Part shown: positions 53,345 through 63,015 of the stretch, one piece after another
How the letters are laid out: each line of letters opens with the position of its first letter
Position numbering within the stretch: the stretch's first letter is position 1
Assembly (NCBI GenBank): GCA_021773395.1
Contig: JAJFKB010000002.1
Coordinates: 372,001 to 436,000, forward strand
DNA: 64,000 bases
Source of the DNA: Gammaproteobacteria bacterium
Lineage (GTDB): Bacteria; Pseudomonadota; Gammaproteobacteria; Pseudomonadales; IMCC2047
Reading direction: 5' to 3'
Program-made: the position numbers and the translations under genes
The notes under the pieces: model-generated
What the model saw: the letters and a program-made list of their open reading frames with translations, nothing else
Databases searched by the model: none
What the model was told of the DNA's origin: nothing

Positions 53345-55621
53345 CTAATGTTTCTGCGCATTAAATAAGCGCAGACGATTCGCATTCGTCACCACAGTCA
53401 GCGATGAAAATGCCATCGCTGCACCTGCAATGACTGGACTTAGCAACAAGCCCAGGAACGGATACAGCACACCAGCCGCGACCGGCACACCGGCCACGTT
53501 ATAGATAAAGGCTCCCAAGAGGTTTTGCTTGATATTGCTTAGCGTCGCCTTACTGACGGCAATGGCATCGGCTAAGCCATGCAGAGAACCCCGCATCAAG
53601 GTAATATCTGCACTTTCAATGGCGACATCCGTGCCCGTGCCGATGGCAAAACCGACGTTCGCCAAGGCCAAGGCTGGGGCGTCGTTAATTCCGTCGCCGG
53701 TCATGCCCACAATCTCACCCTGCATCTGCAGCTCGGCAACTTTGTCAGATTTTTGGTCAGGTAGAACTTCAGCAAAATACTCGGTAATACCAACTCTTTC
53801 GGCGACTGCTTTCGCTGTGGCACGATTGTCACCTGTTAGCATGACGACGCGCACACCGTTGTTTTGCAGGCGCTTTATCGCTTCAATGGAGTCCTCTTTA
53901 ATGGGATCAGATACGGCTATAATCGCGGCTAATTGATCATCAACCGCTAGATACATTGGCGTTTGTGCAAGCGCCGCCATACGCTGCGCACTTGGAAGGT
54001 GTTGGTCAATATCGACCCCCCTATCACGCATCAGTTTTTCATTACCAAACAACAAGGCATGACCATCAACAATACCTTCGACACCATGGCCGGTAACTGA
54101 CTGGAACTGTTCAACGGGTCCGAGCTCAAGACCGCGATTCTTTGCCGACTCGATAATCGATAAAGCCAACGGATGTTCAGATCCAACTTCTAAGCTTGCA
54201 GCCAGCCGCAGAACTTTACTCTCGTTGTTTGCGTGTGCTAGCTCAATATCAGTGACGGCAGGTTGACCTAGTGTGATGGTTCCTGTTTTATCCAAAATCA
54301 TGGCCGTGACTTTCGATGCGGTTTGCAACGCTTCGCCATTGCGGATCAGCACACCCGCTTCGGCGGCCTTGCCTACTCCCACCATTACTGACATAGGGGT
54401 AGCCAGACCCAGCGCACAGGGGCAGGCAATAATGAGCACCGTCGTTGCCGATACAATCGCAAAGGCTACTCGGGGATCAGGGCCGACATTCAGCCAAACC
54501 AGTGCGCTGATAACAGCGATTATCATCACTACCGGAACAAAATACGCGGAAATAACATCAGCTAAACGACCAATGGGGGGCTTCGAATTTTGCGCCCGTT
54601 TCACCATTTCTATGATCTGCGCCAGCGCGGTATCCTTACCCACCCGCGTGGCTTGAAAGAGAATCGATCCACTCTTATTGATCGTACCGGCAACCACTTC
54701 ATCACCTGTTGCCTTTTCTACGGGCATGGGTTCACCGGTCAGCATGGATTCATCTACCGCTGTCAGGCCGTCCGAAACAATTCCATCAACCGATATTTTC
54801 TCGCCGGGGCGCACTCTAACGTGATCACCGAGTTGCACCCGTTCGATGGCGATGTCCACCTCTTCACCATTGCGCACAACCCTAGCCGTTTTGGGCTGCA
54901 ATCCAATTAAGCGCTTAATCGCTTCCGATGTCCTACCACGCGCTTTAATTTCCAGCGCTAGGCCAAGGTTGATCAAGCCGATAATCATGGCTGTCGCTTC
55001 AAAATAGACGTGCCGCGCCATTTCCGGCACTAACGAGGGAAAGAACACGACAAACATGGAATAGATCCATGCGGTGCCTGTACCTAAGGCGATCAAGGTA
55101 TCCATATTGGCACTGTGATTGGCAAAAGACTTCCAGGCACCGATATAGAAATGCCTGCCTGCGAAAAACATCACGCCAAATGTCAAAAGACCAACAATCA
55201 ACCACACCGCTCGTTCCATCGTTGTGGTAACGGTCATCTCTCCGACAACCAGGCTGTAGATCATCAATGGCACGCCAAGGGATAGCGCAATCCACATTTC
55301 CCGCATCAAGCGCTTGTGATATGCCTCGTCGGCTTTTTCCTTTTCATCGAGCACACTCTGATTCGAGCTATCGGTGATGCTTTCCGCATCATAACCAGCA
55401 GCCCTAATTGCATTAATCATCGCTTCGACTGCAGCATGACCTGTAACAGAAACCGTGCTCTGTGCCATGTTCATCGCCGCCTCTTTAACGCCGTCAATCT
55501 CGCGTAGCGCGCCTTCAATCTTGCTCACACAGCTAGCACAGGACGCGCCGTGAATCCGGAGATATTCGGTCTCCTGCGAGCCATTGGCTTTATCTAATAC
55601 GTGAATATCGGTTGGTTGCAT
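53345..55621 (-). CDS. copA: Copper-exporting P1B-type ATPase
   Basis: A 758-residue transporter. It has one N-terminal metal-binding domain (GASCASC, about residues 25-31), the transmembrane CPC motif in [20 protein letters not shown], the phosphorylation site DKTGTITLG, the SEHPLA motif of P1B ATPases and [12 protein letters not shown] in the hinge. CPC with the flanking motifs indicates Cu(I)/Ag(I) export to the periplasm. I start at 55621 ([10 protein letters not shown]), 4 nt after the MerR stop; a start at 55657 would overlap that gene. It is the second gene after the MerR promoter. Confidence 0.95.
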   Translation of the reverse strand: MQPTDIHVLDKANGSQETEYLRIHGASCASCVSKIEGALREIDGVKEAAMNMAQSTVSVTGHAAVEAMINAIRAAGYDAESITDSSNQSVLDEKEKADEAYHKRLMREMWIALSLGVPLMIYSLVVGEMTVTTTMERAVWLIVGLLTFGVMFFAGRHFYIGAWKSFANHSANMDTLIALGTGTAWIYSMFVVFFPSLVPEMARHVYFEATAMIIGLINLGLALEIKARGRTSEAIKRLIGLQPKTARVVRNGEEVDIAIERVQLGDHVRVRPGEKISVDGIVSDGLTAVDESMLTGEPMPVEKATGDEVVAGTINKSGSILFQATRVGKDTALAQIIEMVKRAQNSKPPIGRLADVISAYFVPVVMIIAVISALVWLNVGPDPRVAFAIVSATTVLIIACPCALGLATPMSVMVGVGKAAEAGVLIRNGEALQTASKVTAMILDKTGTITLGQPAVTDIELAHANNESKVLRLAASLEVGSEHPLALSIIESAKNRGLELGPVEQFQSVTGHGVEGIVDGHALLFGNEKLMRDRGVDIDQHLPSAQRMAALAQTPMYLAVDDQLAAIIAVSDPIKEDSIEAIKRLQNNGVRVVMLTGDNRATAKAVAERVGITEYFAEVLPDQKSDKVAELQMQGEIVGMTGDGINDAPALALANVGFAIGTGTDVAIESADITLMRGSLHGLADAIAVSKATLSNIKQNLLGAFIYNVAGVPVAAGVLYPFLGLLLSPVIAGAAMAFSSLTVVTNANRLRLFNAQKH

Positions 55622-55625
55622 CGCT

Positions 55626-56072
55626 CTAGTCCGCTGGGGAGATAGCATGATCGCCAAAACTATTGGCGCTATCCCAGGTTTCGATTAGGTGACAAATACT
55701 CTCCCCTGAAGGAGCACGATCAGGTAAATCACGCCAATCACTCGAAGCCGACTCCATGCGCGCCATCAGCTTCTGGGCATCGCGCATCTCTTCGCGTATG
55801 GCCTCTAATCGCTGGTCGATCAGTTTTCGAACTATTGGGCAAGGGGTATCGCCGGACGCCGCCATATCCAGAATTTCTCGAATATCCTTCAAGCTAAAAC
55901 CCAGCCTTTTGGCCGACAACAGAAAACGCAAACGTCTTTCTTGCTGTATTCCGTAGCGTCGATAGCCATTGGCTGTATCCCTTTCTGGTGAAAGCAAACC
56001 CAGCTTGGTGTAGTGCCGGATCGTGTCAGCACTGACGTTAAATCGTCTGGCGAATTCAGTTACCGTTTTCAT
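55626..56072 (-). CDS. MerR-family metal-responsive regulator
   Basis: A 148-residue activator. The winged helix reads [40 protein letters not shown], then a dimerisation helix. The metal-binding part has [13 protein letters not shown] and [11 protein letters not shown], a two-cysteine arrangement seen in metal-sensing MerR proteins; whether it senses Cu(I) needs comparison. I start at 56072, with AGGG just upstream. It is the first gene after a promoter with the unusual 20-bp spacer that MerR proteins act on, so it probably activates its own operon including the copper ATPase. Confidence 0.9.
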   Translation of the reverse strand: MKTVTEFARRFNVSADTIRHYTKLGLLSPERDTANGYRRYGIQQERRLRFLLSAKRLGFSLKDIREILDMAASGDTPCPIVRKLIDQRLEAIREEMRDAQKLMARMESASSDWRDLPDRAPSGESICHLIETWDSANSFGDHAISPAD

Positions 56073-56178
56073 AACACCCTTCATCCTGATGTGTATGCGC
56101 AACCAACTAGTGGTATCACGAATACTTTTCCAGTTACGTTCCGAGTGCTGAAATTAGGCGCACCCGTCCAAGGAATTG

Positions 56179-56210
56179 ATCGTACAACCTGGGTGCAACA
56201 CCTAGGTCAA
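56179..56210 (-). promoter_or_regulatory. MerR-type promoter with 20-bp spacer and palindromic operator
   Basis: On the minus strand TTGACC (56205-56210) and TACGAT (56179-56184) are separated by 20 bp, longer than the usual 17. The spacer holds the palindrome ACCTAGGTGTTGCACCCAGGT (split here as ACCTAGGTG and CACCCAGGT, 56187-56207). Overlong spacers with a central palindrome are the hallmark of MerR-activated promoters. It lies about 110 nt before the merR gene. Confidence 0.75.
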
Positions 56211-56240
56211 TAGGTCAATCTTTAGGAATTCCGAAATAAC

Positions 56241-56256
56241 AGGCGCAGTGACGCCT
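56241..56256 (-). terminator. Possible weak terminator after the Cys-rich protein gene
   Basis: AGGCG and CGCCT form a 5-bp stem with a 6-nt loop, extended by CCGA/TCGG flanks, and GTTATTTC follows on the minus strand. It lies just after the gene ending at 56266 and before the MerR promoter, so it would separate the two copper operons. The T-run is poor. Confidence 0.35.
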
Positions 56257-56265
56257 ATCGGAAAA

Positions 56266-56673
56266 TCAGGTGTGTTTTGGAGGATGGAAAATACGAGAAG
56301 GGAGCCCGTAGGCACGCGCTCCAGAGGAAGCAGCCCCTAGGGTACTGCTAAACAGATCGAGATTAATTGATGATTTCTGGAATGCAGCTGCCCCACTAAA
56401 CACACAGGACGAGGCGCATATTCCATTCATGCAATCGATATCGCAATTGTCGCAGGATTCGGAGGAAGCAGTGTCAGTGGTATTTTCGTGGCAAGGAGCT
56501 TTCGATGGTTCTTCTTGATTCCCATGATACGCCATGGCAGAAGCCGCTATACTAGAATCCGCCATGATAAGGGAATGGGAGCTATCGTCCGTCATTGGTG
56601 CAGGCATAGCAGCCATTAGTGGCTGAGCAATCAACCCCCAAATAACCAACACTATGCTTATCGAACGAAACAT
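56266..56673 (-). CDS. Secreted Cys/His/Met-rich protein of the copper block (a)
   Basis: A 135-residue exported protein with a signal peptide (MFRSISIVLVIWGLIAQPLM, cleaved after AAM). The mature part has PMTDDSSHSLIMADSS, KAPCHENTTDTASSESCDNC, DIDCMNGICASSCVF, clustered potential copper ligands, and ends SRIFHPPKHT. It resembles the small DUF2946/CopL-like proteins of copper loci. The gene at 61483-61854 has the same plan. It is likely a periplasmic metal buffer or signal for copper sensing; inferred only. Confidence 0.65.
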   Translation of the reverse strand: MFRSISIVLVIWGLIAQPLMAAMPAPMTDDSSHSLIMADSSIAASAMAYHGNQEEPSKAPCHENTTDTASSESCDNCDIDCMNGICASSCVFSGAAAFQKSSINLDLFSSTLGAASSGARAYGLPSRIFHPPKHT

Positions 56674-56833
56674 AAACTTTCCCTTATATTGAGCAATTGC
56701 AGCATATACCCAGTGTAGGCTACAAGTTTTGACTTAAATCAAGCGATACACACTTAGGTTTTAATCCTAGGAGTCACTCCTGCAATAACGGCAGAATGAA
56801 TGCGAGCGACTAGTGGCCATGGAATATAATGGA

Positions 56834-57184
56834 TCAACTGTCTACCGCTGTCTCTAGTTGCTTAAGTAACTTTTGCATGTCTTTCAGACTGTTCTTTATT
56901 GCCGCCAAATAGTCTAAATCATACTTACTTAAATCAGAACGAACTGACCGATTCTCTTTAACCAGCGAATTTCTCAGTAATAAAATTGTACTTTGTAGCG
57001 TAGACACTTGCTTCTTGATGTTACGAATTCGCTCTTCTTGACTTGTCGCAGCTGGGTATTCCTTCTGATACTGGAGTACATAGGATCGCTTTTTTACTAC
57101 TTCTGCGGCTGGATCTTCACCGTTGTGCGCACTAGCCGTCATGGATAAAAATAGTACAGCTATTGCAGGAAAAATTGTTTTCAT
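56834..57184 (-). CDS. Small periplasmic coiled-coil protein
   Basis: A 116-residue protein starting MKTIFPAIAVLFLSMTASAH at 57184, with a signal peptide ending TASA-HNG. The rest is helical with heptad spacing (RIRNIKKQVSTLQSTILLLR, LAAIKNSLKDMQKLLKQLET), so a coiled coil is likely. No family is recognised. It follows the cytochrome gene by 16 nt and shares its strand, so it probably belongs to the CopA/CopB transcript. It has few metal ligands, unlike its neighbours. Confidence 0.65.
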   Translation of the reverse strand: MKTIFPAIAVLFLSMTASAHNGEDPAAEVVKKRSYVLQYQKEYPAATSQEERIRNIKKQVSTLQSTILLLRNSLVKENRSVRSDLSKYDLDYLAAIKNSLKDMQKLLKQLETAVDS

Positions 57185-57200
57185 TGTTCTCTCGCTTTGA

Positions 57201-57755
57201 TTAGTGATGTGACGAACCATTGGTTTCGTCTCGTGCTGTAAGGATTTGATATTGCTCTGGGGTTAAGTCGGGCAATTTTTGCAAAAACGCGACCATTGCC
57301 CAAATGCGCTGATCGTTATGTGTCGGCCCCCAAGCCGGCATACCGGACGCCTTAATTCCGTGTTTAATAATCCAGAATTGACGTCGAGCGCTTTGCTCAG
57401 AATCAGCATGATCGTGCCCATGCTCATCTTCTTTTTTACTGAGATTAGGCGGTGCGGGATACAAGCCTATACTCATATCACTCTGTATTTTTCCGGGTTT
57501 TAGGTGGCAAGCGACACACATATCGTTATAGTCCGGCCCGCCCGCCAGAAGCAACTCTGGATCATCTAACGAAGGAGCACTTATGTTTTGGGCGGCCCTC
57601 TTGATTGATTGTTCGCGCACCGTTTCCAAGAGCCAATAAGTCAACTTATTATGAGGCACATCGGCTCCCATTGGATAAGCACCCGAATACACATAAATTG
57701 CTCCACCTGCGAATACACCGATGGCAATAAGAATGAGGTATTTCACTGTTTTCAT
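57201..57755 (-). CDS. Membrane-anchored monohaem cytochrome c
   Basis: A 184-residue protein from ATG 57755 (MKTVKYLILIAIGVFAGGAI, an uncleaved anchor or signal), with one haem motif, MCVACHLKPGKIQ, near residue 83, and a probable axial methionine in KASGMPAWGPTHNDQRIWAM. A histidine-rich insertion (EDEHGHDHADSEQ) sits between them. It is similar in plan to cytochromes found beside copper oxidases. A role in passing electrons during copper detoxification is possible. Confidence 0.85.
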   Translation of the reverse strand: MKTVKYLILIAIGVFAGGAIYVYSGAYPMGADVPHNKLTYWLLETVREQSIKRAAQNISAPSLDDPELLLAGGPDYNDMCVACHLKPGKIQSDMSIGLYPAPPNLSKKEDEHGHDHADSEQSARRQFWIIKHGIKASGMPAWGPTHNDQRIWAMVAFLQKLPDLTPEQYQILTARDETNGSSHH

Positions 57756-57845
57756 TTTTATATCCCTGGCGACATCAGTGGTCGCGCTTGTCAAAATTGG
57801 CTGCGGCAAGCCTGATTACAACACGCCACATCTCAACAGTTCAGG

Positions 57846-58145
57846 CTAGTGGTTATGACCATCATTATGTTGATCCACTTTGTTAGCATCGCTGTCATCG
57901 GTTGTATTTTTTTCAGTATCACCAGCATGGTGGTTTTCAGCAGATTCTTCACTCATACACTTTTTCATCATTGCCATCATGATTGGATCATTCGCATCCA
58001 TTTTTGAATGATCCATATTTTTCATTGCTTCACACTTGGGTTTCTCCCTCTTTGTCTTATGTTCAGATGGATCGTGAGCATGAACAGATGCGATTGAAAA
58101 TAAGCTGACTAACAAAAAGCAAAAAGTGACTTGTATATTCTTCAT
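57846..58145 (-). CDS. Secreted His/Met-rich copper-binding protein
   Basis: A 99-residue protein with a signal peptide (FCFLLVSLFSIASVHA) and a mature part rich in His, Met and Cys: HDPSEHKTKREKPKCEAMKN, MDHSKMDANDPIMMAMMKKC and a tail VDQHNDGHNH. It has no fixed fold visible and resembles PcoE-type or CopK-like periplasmic copper sponges in composition only. It lies 56 nt after copB on the same strand. Confidence 0.75.
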   Translation of the reverse strand: MKNIQVTFCFLLVSLFSIASVHAHDPSEHKTKREKPKCEAMKNMDHSKMDANDPIMMAMMKKCMSEESAENHHAGDTEKNTTDDSDANKVDQHNDGHNH

Positions 58146-58201
58146 TGGTAAATCCTCATATTGATTTAGAGTATATTTAGTTAATTAAAGTGGTATAGGC
58201 G

Positions 58202-58954
58202 TTAAAACCATGCCCGCACGCCTATCACCCATTGGAGATCATCGGTGCCCCCTCCTTCGGCACGCGTGAAGTCAGCGGTATTACCAAAACTTTTGTTCCA
58301 GTTAACACCTATGTATGGAGCGAATTCACGCCGAATTTCGTAGCGCAACCTCAATCCAGCCTCAACATCAGAAAGACCCGAACCGATACCGAGATCTTCA
58401 TCGTTTTGCCCATAAAAATTGACTTCGATCTCAGGCGTTAAAATCAGCCGCTGGGTAAACAACAGTTCATACTCGGCTTCCAGTCGTAATGCAGTACGCC
58501 CACTTTCTCCGATAAATAATGCTGTGTCGATTTCAAAAAAATAGGGCGCGAGACCTTGAAGACCAATGACCGCCCAGCTCCGATTCGGAGTGGGTTGAAA
58601 GTCCTGCCGTAATCCCACCTGTACATCCCAAAACGGCGCAATTGCCTGGCTGTAAAGGGCCTGTAATTCGGCTTCTTCGGTTTCTCCATCGCTTCGTTCT
58701 ACTTCTGCCTTGAACCACAGTTTTTGTAGGTCTTTACCAACCCAGCCTTGTCCATCCAAAGCCCACGGGTTGCTATCATCTGCATCCCGTACTTCAAGTT
58801 CATCGATTAGCACCTTGGTTAATAGCGGATCATCCTTAGCGCCCGCTAACACATGGTTTGCAGAACCCAGCAACAAAGATACGATAAGTGTGGATACACA
58901 GAACTTTCTATTAAGCATGAGTGATTTTGGTGATTGTCGATTAAATAACTTCAT
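58202..58954 (-). CDS. pcoB: Copper resistance outer-membrane protein CopB/PcoB
   Basis: A 250-residue beta-barrel protein of the CopB family: signal peptide (STLIVSLLLGSANHVLAG), WFKAEVERSDGETEEAELQA, LYSQAIAPFWDVQVGLRQDF, LRLEAEYELLFTQRLILTPE, FAPYIGVNWNKSFGNTADF and a C-terminal aromatic (GVRAWF). Many CopB proteins have a Met/His-rich N-terminal domain; it is missing here, so this is a short form. It follows copA (multicopper oxidase) by 13 nt, the standard order. Confidence 0.93.
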   Translation of the reverse strand: MKLFNRQSPKSLMLNRKFCVSTLIVSLLLGSANHVLAGAKDDPLLTKVLIDELEVRDADDSNPWALDGQGWVGKDLQKLWFKAEVERSDGETEEAELQALYSQAIAPFWDVQVGLRQDFQPTPNRSWAVIGLQGLAPYFFEIDTALFIGESGRTALRLEAEYELLFTQRLILTPEIEVNFYGQNDEDLGIGSGLSDVEAGLRLRYEIRREFAPYIGVNWNKSFGNTADFTRAEGGGTDDLQWVIGVRAWF

Positions 58955-58967
58955 TGATTGATTCTCC

Positions 58968-60833
58968 TTAGCTCACTCGCACTTCACGAAACATACCGGG
59001 CATGTGATACACCAGATGACAGTGGAAAGCCCAACGTCCAATGGCGTCAGCAGTGACTAAATAGCTAATTTTTGATCCCGGCTGAACGATCACCGTATGC
59101 TTGCGAGGAATAGCCTTCGGATCACCAGTTTCCAGCTCACTCCACATGCCATGTAGATGCATGGGGTGGCTCATCATGGTGTCGTTTACCAGTGTGATTC
59201 GTACACGCTCGCCGTATTTCAAGTGTAAGGGGTCAGCATCAGTAAACTTAATCCCATTCATTGACCACATATAGCGGCTCATATTACCGGTGAGATGCAG
59301 TTCTATTTCCCGAGTGGGTTCACGTGGATCATGGGTGGGATAAAGGTTTGCAATGTCCGCATAGGTCAGCACCCTTCGTCCATAATTCTGCTGGTGATTT
59401 CGCAAACCAATACCTGGGTCATTCAAACCGCTTTGAGGGCTCTCAGCACGCATATCAACATGAGGGCCCGTTTCACTGGCAACATGGGTTATTTCACGAG
59501 TGCTGCCGAAGCCAGCTTTCCCTAACGCTTCTGCTTGGTTTCCATGATTTTTGTGCTCCATGGTCTTCATGCCGCTCATCTGATGTTGATCATGATCCAT
59601 ACCTGGCATATCGCTCATGTCGTGCGCGCTGTGATCCATAGCGGCCATACCAGTCATACCGTGCATGCTGTGATCCTTTCCCATGCCCATATCTCGGTGC
59701 CCTAATGTGGGTGCATCATCCATGGCGGGTACCGATGGGATCAGCCCGATATCCGGTGTTAATGTGCCACGGGTATAACCTGTACGGTCAATGCTTTGTG
59801 CAAAAACGGTATACGCGCTGTCATTACTGGGCTCGACAACAACATCGTAGGTCTCGGCAACACCGATACGAAATTCGTCGATCGTCACCGGCTCAATATT
59901 CTGACCATCAGCGGCCACTACTGTCATTTTTAAACCAGGAATACGCACGTCAAAAATGGTCATTGACGAGCCATTGATAAATCGTAAACGTACCTTTTCA
60001 CCGCGTTTAAACAGACCGACCCAGCCCTCATCAGGGGTGACACCGTTCATTAAATAGGTATAGGTGTAACCCGTAACATCGGATATATCGGTCTCACTCA
60101 TGCGCATTTGATTCCACATAGAACGCTCATTCCATGCTTGCGCGACACCTTTATCCTTAATATCCCGCCAGAGATCACCAACTGTGCGTTCACGAAAGTT
60201 GTAGTAATGACTGAGTTTTTTTAATTTAGCGTAAATCGCCTGCGGGTCTTCATCAGACCAATCCGACAACATGACCACATAATCTCGATCATAACTAACG
60301 GGGTCGTGGTCTTTGGGGTCAATGATGATCGCACCGTACATCCCTGTCGGCTCCTGAAAGCCCGAGTGACTGTGGTACCAATAGGTACCACTTTGATTAA
60401 TATCGAACTGGTACTCAAAAGTTTCGCCCGGCTTTATGCCGTTGAAACTAAGACCGGGCACGCCATCCATGTCCGTTGGTAAGATAATGCCATGCCAATG
60501 AATAGAACTATCTTCAGCAAGGTTATTCTTAACCCGTAACGTCACTCGGTCACCCTCGCGCCAACGCAAAACTGGCGATGGCACTGAACCGTTGATAGCC
60601 GTCGCCATACGGTTCTTACCAGTGAAATTCACCGGTTGATAGCCTATATTCAGATCAAACTCATTTCCTCTTAGCGTCGTTGGCCCTAGGCGATTTGAGG
60701 TCGATGCCATTGATAATCCCGATCTAAGCCCTAAACCCAAAAGGGCACTACCCGCTGCAATGCCTGTCACAAATCGTCGGCGGGATATTAAAAGCGGCTC
60801 CAATAGTGTTTCGTCTTGCAAACTGTTTTTCAT
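58968..60833 (-). CDS. pcoA: Multicopper oxidase CopA/PcoA (copper resistance)
   Basis: A 621-residue periplasmic cuprous oxidase exported folded by Tat: SRRRFVTGIAAGSALLGLGL is the twin-arginine signal. All copper-binding motifs are present: SSIHWHGIILP, GTYWYHSHSG, HPMHLHGMW and AFHCHLVYHMPGM. A methionine/histidine-rich segment (GHRDMGMGKDHSMHGMTGMA, MDHSAHDMSDMPGMDHDQHQ) near residues 380-430 should bind extra Cu(I). It oxidises Cu(I) to less toxic Cu(II) and works with CopB. It heads the copA-copB pair, 27 nt after the DUF411 gene. Confidence 0.96.
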   Translation of the reverse strand: MKNSLQDETLLEPLLISRRRFVTGIAAGSALLGLGLRSGLSMASTSNRLGPTTLRGNEFDLNIGYQPVNFTGKNRMATAINGSVPSPVLRWREGDRVTLRVKNNLAEDSSIHWHGIILPTDMDGVPGLSFNGIKPGETFEYQFDINQSGTYWYHSHSGFQEPTGMYGAIIIDPKDHDPVSYDRDYVVMLSDWSDEDPQAIYAKLKKLSHYYNFRERTVGDLWRDIKDKGVAQAWNERSMWNQMRMSETDISDVTGYTYTYLMNGVTPDEGWVGLFKRGEKVRLRFINGSSMTIFDVRIPGLKMTVVAADGQNIEPVTIDEFRIGVAETYDVVVEPSNDSAYTVFAQSIDRTGYTRGTLTPDIGLIPSVPAMDDAPTLGHRDMGMGKDHSMHGMTGMAAMDHSAHDMSDMPGMDHDQHQMSGMKTMEHKNHGNQAEALGKAGFGSTREITHVASETGPHVDMRAESPQSGLNDPGIGLRNHQQNYGRRVLTYADIANLYPTHDPREPTREIELHLTGNMSRYMWSMNGIKFTDADPLHLKYGERVRITLVNDTMMSHPMHLHGMWSELETGDPKAIPRKHTVIVQPGSKISYLVTADAIGRWAFHCHLVYHMPGMFREVRVS

Positions 60834-60860
60834 TTCATACCTCTCAAAACCAAATGCCAG

Positions 60861-61370
60861 CTACCGCTTTCCATTGACATGCTCATAAACTGTGTGGCTA
60901 CCATCTTTGCTTAAAAGCAATACATCGTATTCATCACGGCGATCACCTACCTCCATACCAGGGCTACCCGCAGGCATACCAGGTACAGCCAAACCAATGA
61001 CATCTTTAGGGGGATCGGCAAGAAATTGCTGGATGATATGGCCAGGAATATGGCCTTCAAATACATAACCATCACTTGAGACAGCGGTATGGCAGGACTG
61101 ATAACGCGGCGCTATGCCTTTATCAGCTTTTATCTTGTTCAAATCCGCTGGATGATGCACTTCGGATTCAAAGCCGAAATCCTCGATATGCGAGATCCAC
61201 TTTTTGCAGCAACCGCAAGTTCGACTTTTATAGACATCCAGCGAGACTATTTCGCTGGTAATTGAATTTGATGCAGTGGTTAAATTTTCATTATCGGAAC
61301 ATGCAACAACACTCACCAGCAACAGCGTGGTGGTGGCAAACCACCTTATACTTCTAACAACCCATTTCAT
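60861..61370 (-). CDS. DUF411 metal-binding lipoprotein
   Basis: A 169-residue protein from ATG 61370, with GGGAG 5 nt upstream. A lipoprotein-type signal (RSIRWFATTTLLLVSVVAC) is followed by the DUF411 core: VYKSRTCGCCKKWISHIEDF, GIAPRYQSCHTAVSSDGYVF, EGHIPGHIIQQFL and GLAVPGMPAGSPGMEVGD. The TCGCC cysteines and the PGMPxGSPGM methionines are typical ligands. DUF411 proteins (CopG-like) lie in many copper resistance operons and bind Cu. It directly precedes the multicopper oxidase. Confidence 0.92.
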   Translation of the reverse strand: MKWVVRSIRWFATTTLLLVSVVACSDNENLTTASNSITSEIVSLDVYKSRTCGCCKKWISHIEDFGFESEVHHPADLNKIKADKGIAPRYQSCHTAVSSDGYVFEGHIPGHIIQQFLADPPKDVIGLAVPGMPAGSPGMEVGDRRDEYDVLLLSKDGSHTVYEHVNGKR

Positions 61371-61482
61371 GGAAACTCCCATAGAGCGCAGGTCTTTTCA
61401 GACTTTCTATTTGGGAGCTTGGAGACTCCCGCTAATAACAATCGAGTAAGAAGCGCCGAATTTCAGGCGCACTTACCCTGTA

Positions 61483-61854
61483 TTAGCGGGTAATAGGGGG
61501 ACGAAAGAGAGAAACAGCTAACTGAAAATTAGCCGACTCGGCATAGTGACCAGTTGTTGACTTCAGACTAGATAAAAAAGTGGACTGGTACGCAGGCAAT
61601 GCTACCGAGGAGCACCCACCCAAGCTGCAATCGCAATCAGGGCAGCAGTCGGCGGTAGTCGCACCATCTAACGAGAACGTATTTGAGCCCATATGCTGAG
61701 AGTGATCCATCATACCCGAATCCATCATCTGCTCCTGGGCTTGCAAAGGAGCAGACAGGCTTTGACAAGACATGCTCGTAGACGCAACGACCTGACCGAT
61801 GAATGCCATCATCAGTAGCGCAACGATCATATGTCTGTATTTTTCTGTTCGCAT
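61483..61854 (-). CDS. Secreted Cys/His/Met-rich protein of the copper block (b)
   Basis: A 123-residue exported protein: signal peptide (HMIVALLMMAFIGQVVAST), then MSCQSLSAPLQAQEQMMDSG, MMDHSQHMGS and a cysteine cluster DCCPDCDCSLGGCSS; it ends LAVSLFRPPITR. The plan (Met/His segment, cysteine cluster, C-terminal PP motif) mirrors the 56266-56673 protein, so the two may be distant paralogues. It is the first gene of the DUF411-copA-copB operon and resembles CopL-like leader proteins needed for copper induction in some bacteria. Confidence 0.65.
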   Translation of the reverse strand: MRTEKYRHMIVALLMMAFIGQVVASTSMSCQSLSAPLQAQEQMMDSGMMDHSQHMGSNTFSLDGATTADCCPDCDCSLGGCSSVALPAYQSTFLSSLKSTTGHYAESANFQLAVSLFRPPITR

Positions 61855-62067
61855 GATTCGGTTTATTGCAAGTAGTGGGTCAATTTAGCTTCAGCTTACA
61901 TAGAGCTCATGGCGCCTAGATTAGTTCAATTATTTTCCTTCCGCAAGGGCTTACAACGCCTTATCACAAGTCACCTGACCTCAAAAACAGTCTTAACCAG
62001 CTGTTTCCATACGATTTATTCCAAATCGTCGCTGACCGTATTTTGATTACCCATCAACTTCACCTGT

Positions 62068-63015
62068 CTATTCCGCGCTAGACCGTTTGTAGCTATTACG
62101 CGCGTCCTTATCAATCAGCCCTGCTAAATACAGGTTCATCAGTACTTGTCTGATTTCATCAATATCAAGTTCATATTGCGCTGCCTTGATCTTCCGAATG
62201 ACTGGCTGTATCCGGCCTTGAATAATATCGTTAGAAAGATTGACTATCTTCTCTCGCTGCTCAGAGTCATCGACGGATGCTTCCGGCTTGATAGCATCAT
62301 CCGTCTCTTTATTAGCGCACAAAGCATCGCGCCGCATCGAATTTGCTAAACTAATGGCACCTAATGTAATGACTTCCAACAACAAGGCTAGTAGTCCATA
62401 GCCAGAGTTTCTAACGGCTTCTGTACTCACGCCAAAAACCCGCCCCAAGACTGCAAAGAAGCGTGTTATTGGCACTTCATTCATCGCCGTATTCTTACCT
62501 GCACTTGAAGATAGCTCCATCAGCCTTATCAGTAAACCTTTTAGCTCACGTATTCTTTCAGCGTTTTTTTCCCCTTCGACCCACTGTCGATGAAACTCAC
62601 TGCTGAGGCGTTTCTCCAGCAAACGCTCATGGTGGTTTATCTCCTGCCTAATCGCATCTGCCTTCTCTTGCAATACCCTATATTCCATGGATTCTAATCG
62701 GGAGTTGTTAATAGCGACGAATTCTGCGGAAAGGAAAAATGCACAACTAGCCAATAACGAAAACCCTGTGAGAACCAAAGCCATAGCCCCATAATAATGA
62801 CTACGGTGCCTTTCGGACCAAAATAGATATTTACCAAAATCGATACAGCATCCAATCAAGATAAACAAACCTGCTGCTAGCAGATTTTTACTTAGCCCAT
62901 GCCCTATCACGACATCACTGAACGCCACGCTCGATAGAGAAAGAGCAAATAAGCTCGTTAAAATCATACTGACAAGGCAAAAGGTGTACTTGACGATCTG
63001 AATCAGGCGCATCAC
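62068..63015 (-). CDS. Membrane protein with coiled coil, ICE-type
   Basis: A 315-residue protein with four hydrophobic segments (about residues 8-30, 42-60, 75-98 and 205-225), a coiled coil between the third and fourth (MEYRVLQEKADAIRQEINHH, ERIRELKGLLIRLMELSS), and a cytoplasmic C-terminal domain (IDEIRQVLMNLYLAGLIDKD). I do not recognise a named family. Similar layouts occur in proteins of integrative and conjugative elements. It is separated by 213 nt without a visible gene from the copper operon. Confidence 0.6.
   Translation of the reverse strand: MMRLIQIVKYTFCLVSMILTSLFALSLSSVAFSDVVIGHGLSKNLLAAGLFILIGCCIDFGKYLFWSERHRSHYYGAMALVLTGFSLLASCAFFLSAEFVAINNSRLESMEYRVLQEKADAIRQEINHHERLLEKRLSSEFHRQWVEGEKNAERIRELKGLLIRLMELSSSAGKNTAMNEVPITRFFAVLGRVFGVSTEAVRNSGYGLLALLLEVITLGAISLANSMRRDALCANKETDDAIKPEASVDDSEQREKIVNLSNDIIQGRIQPVIRKIKAAQYELDIDEIRQVLMNLYLAGLIDKDARNSYKRSSAE

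Noticed and set aside
61445-61481. GCGCC/GGCGC hairpin between DUF411 and the Cys-rich gene as a terminator
   Set aside because: No T-run follows on the minus strand and the genes on both sides appear to belong to one operon; an attenuator cannot be excluded.
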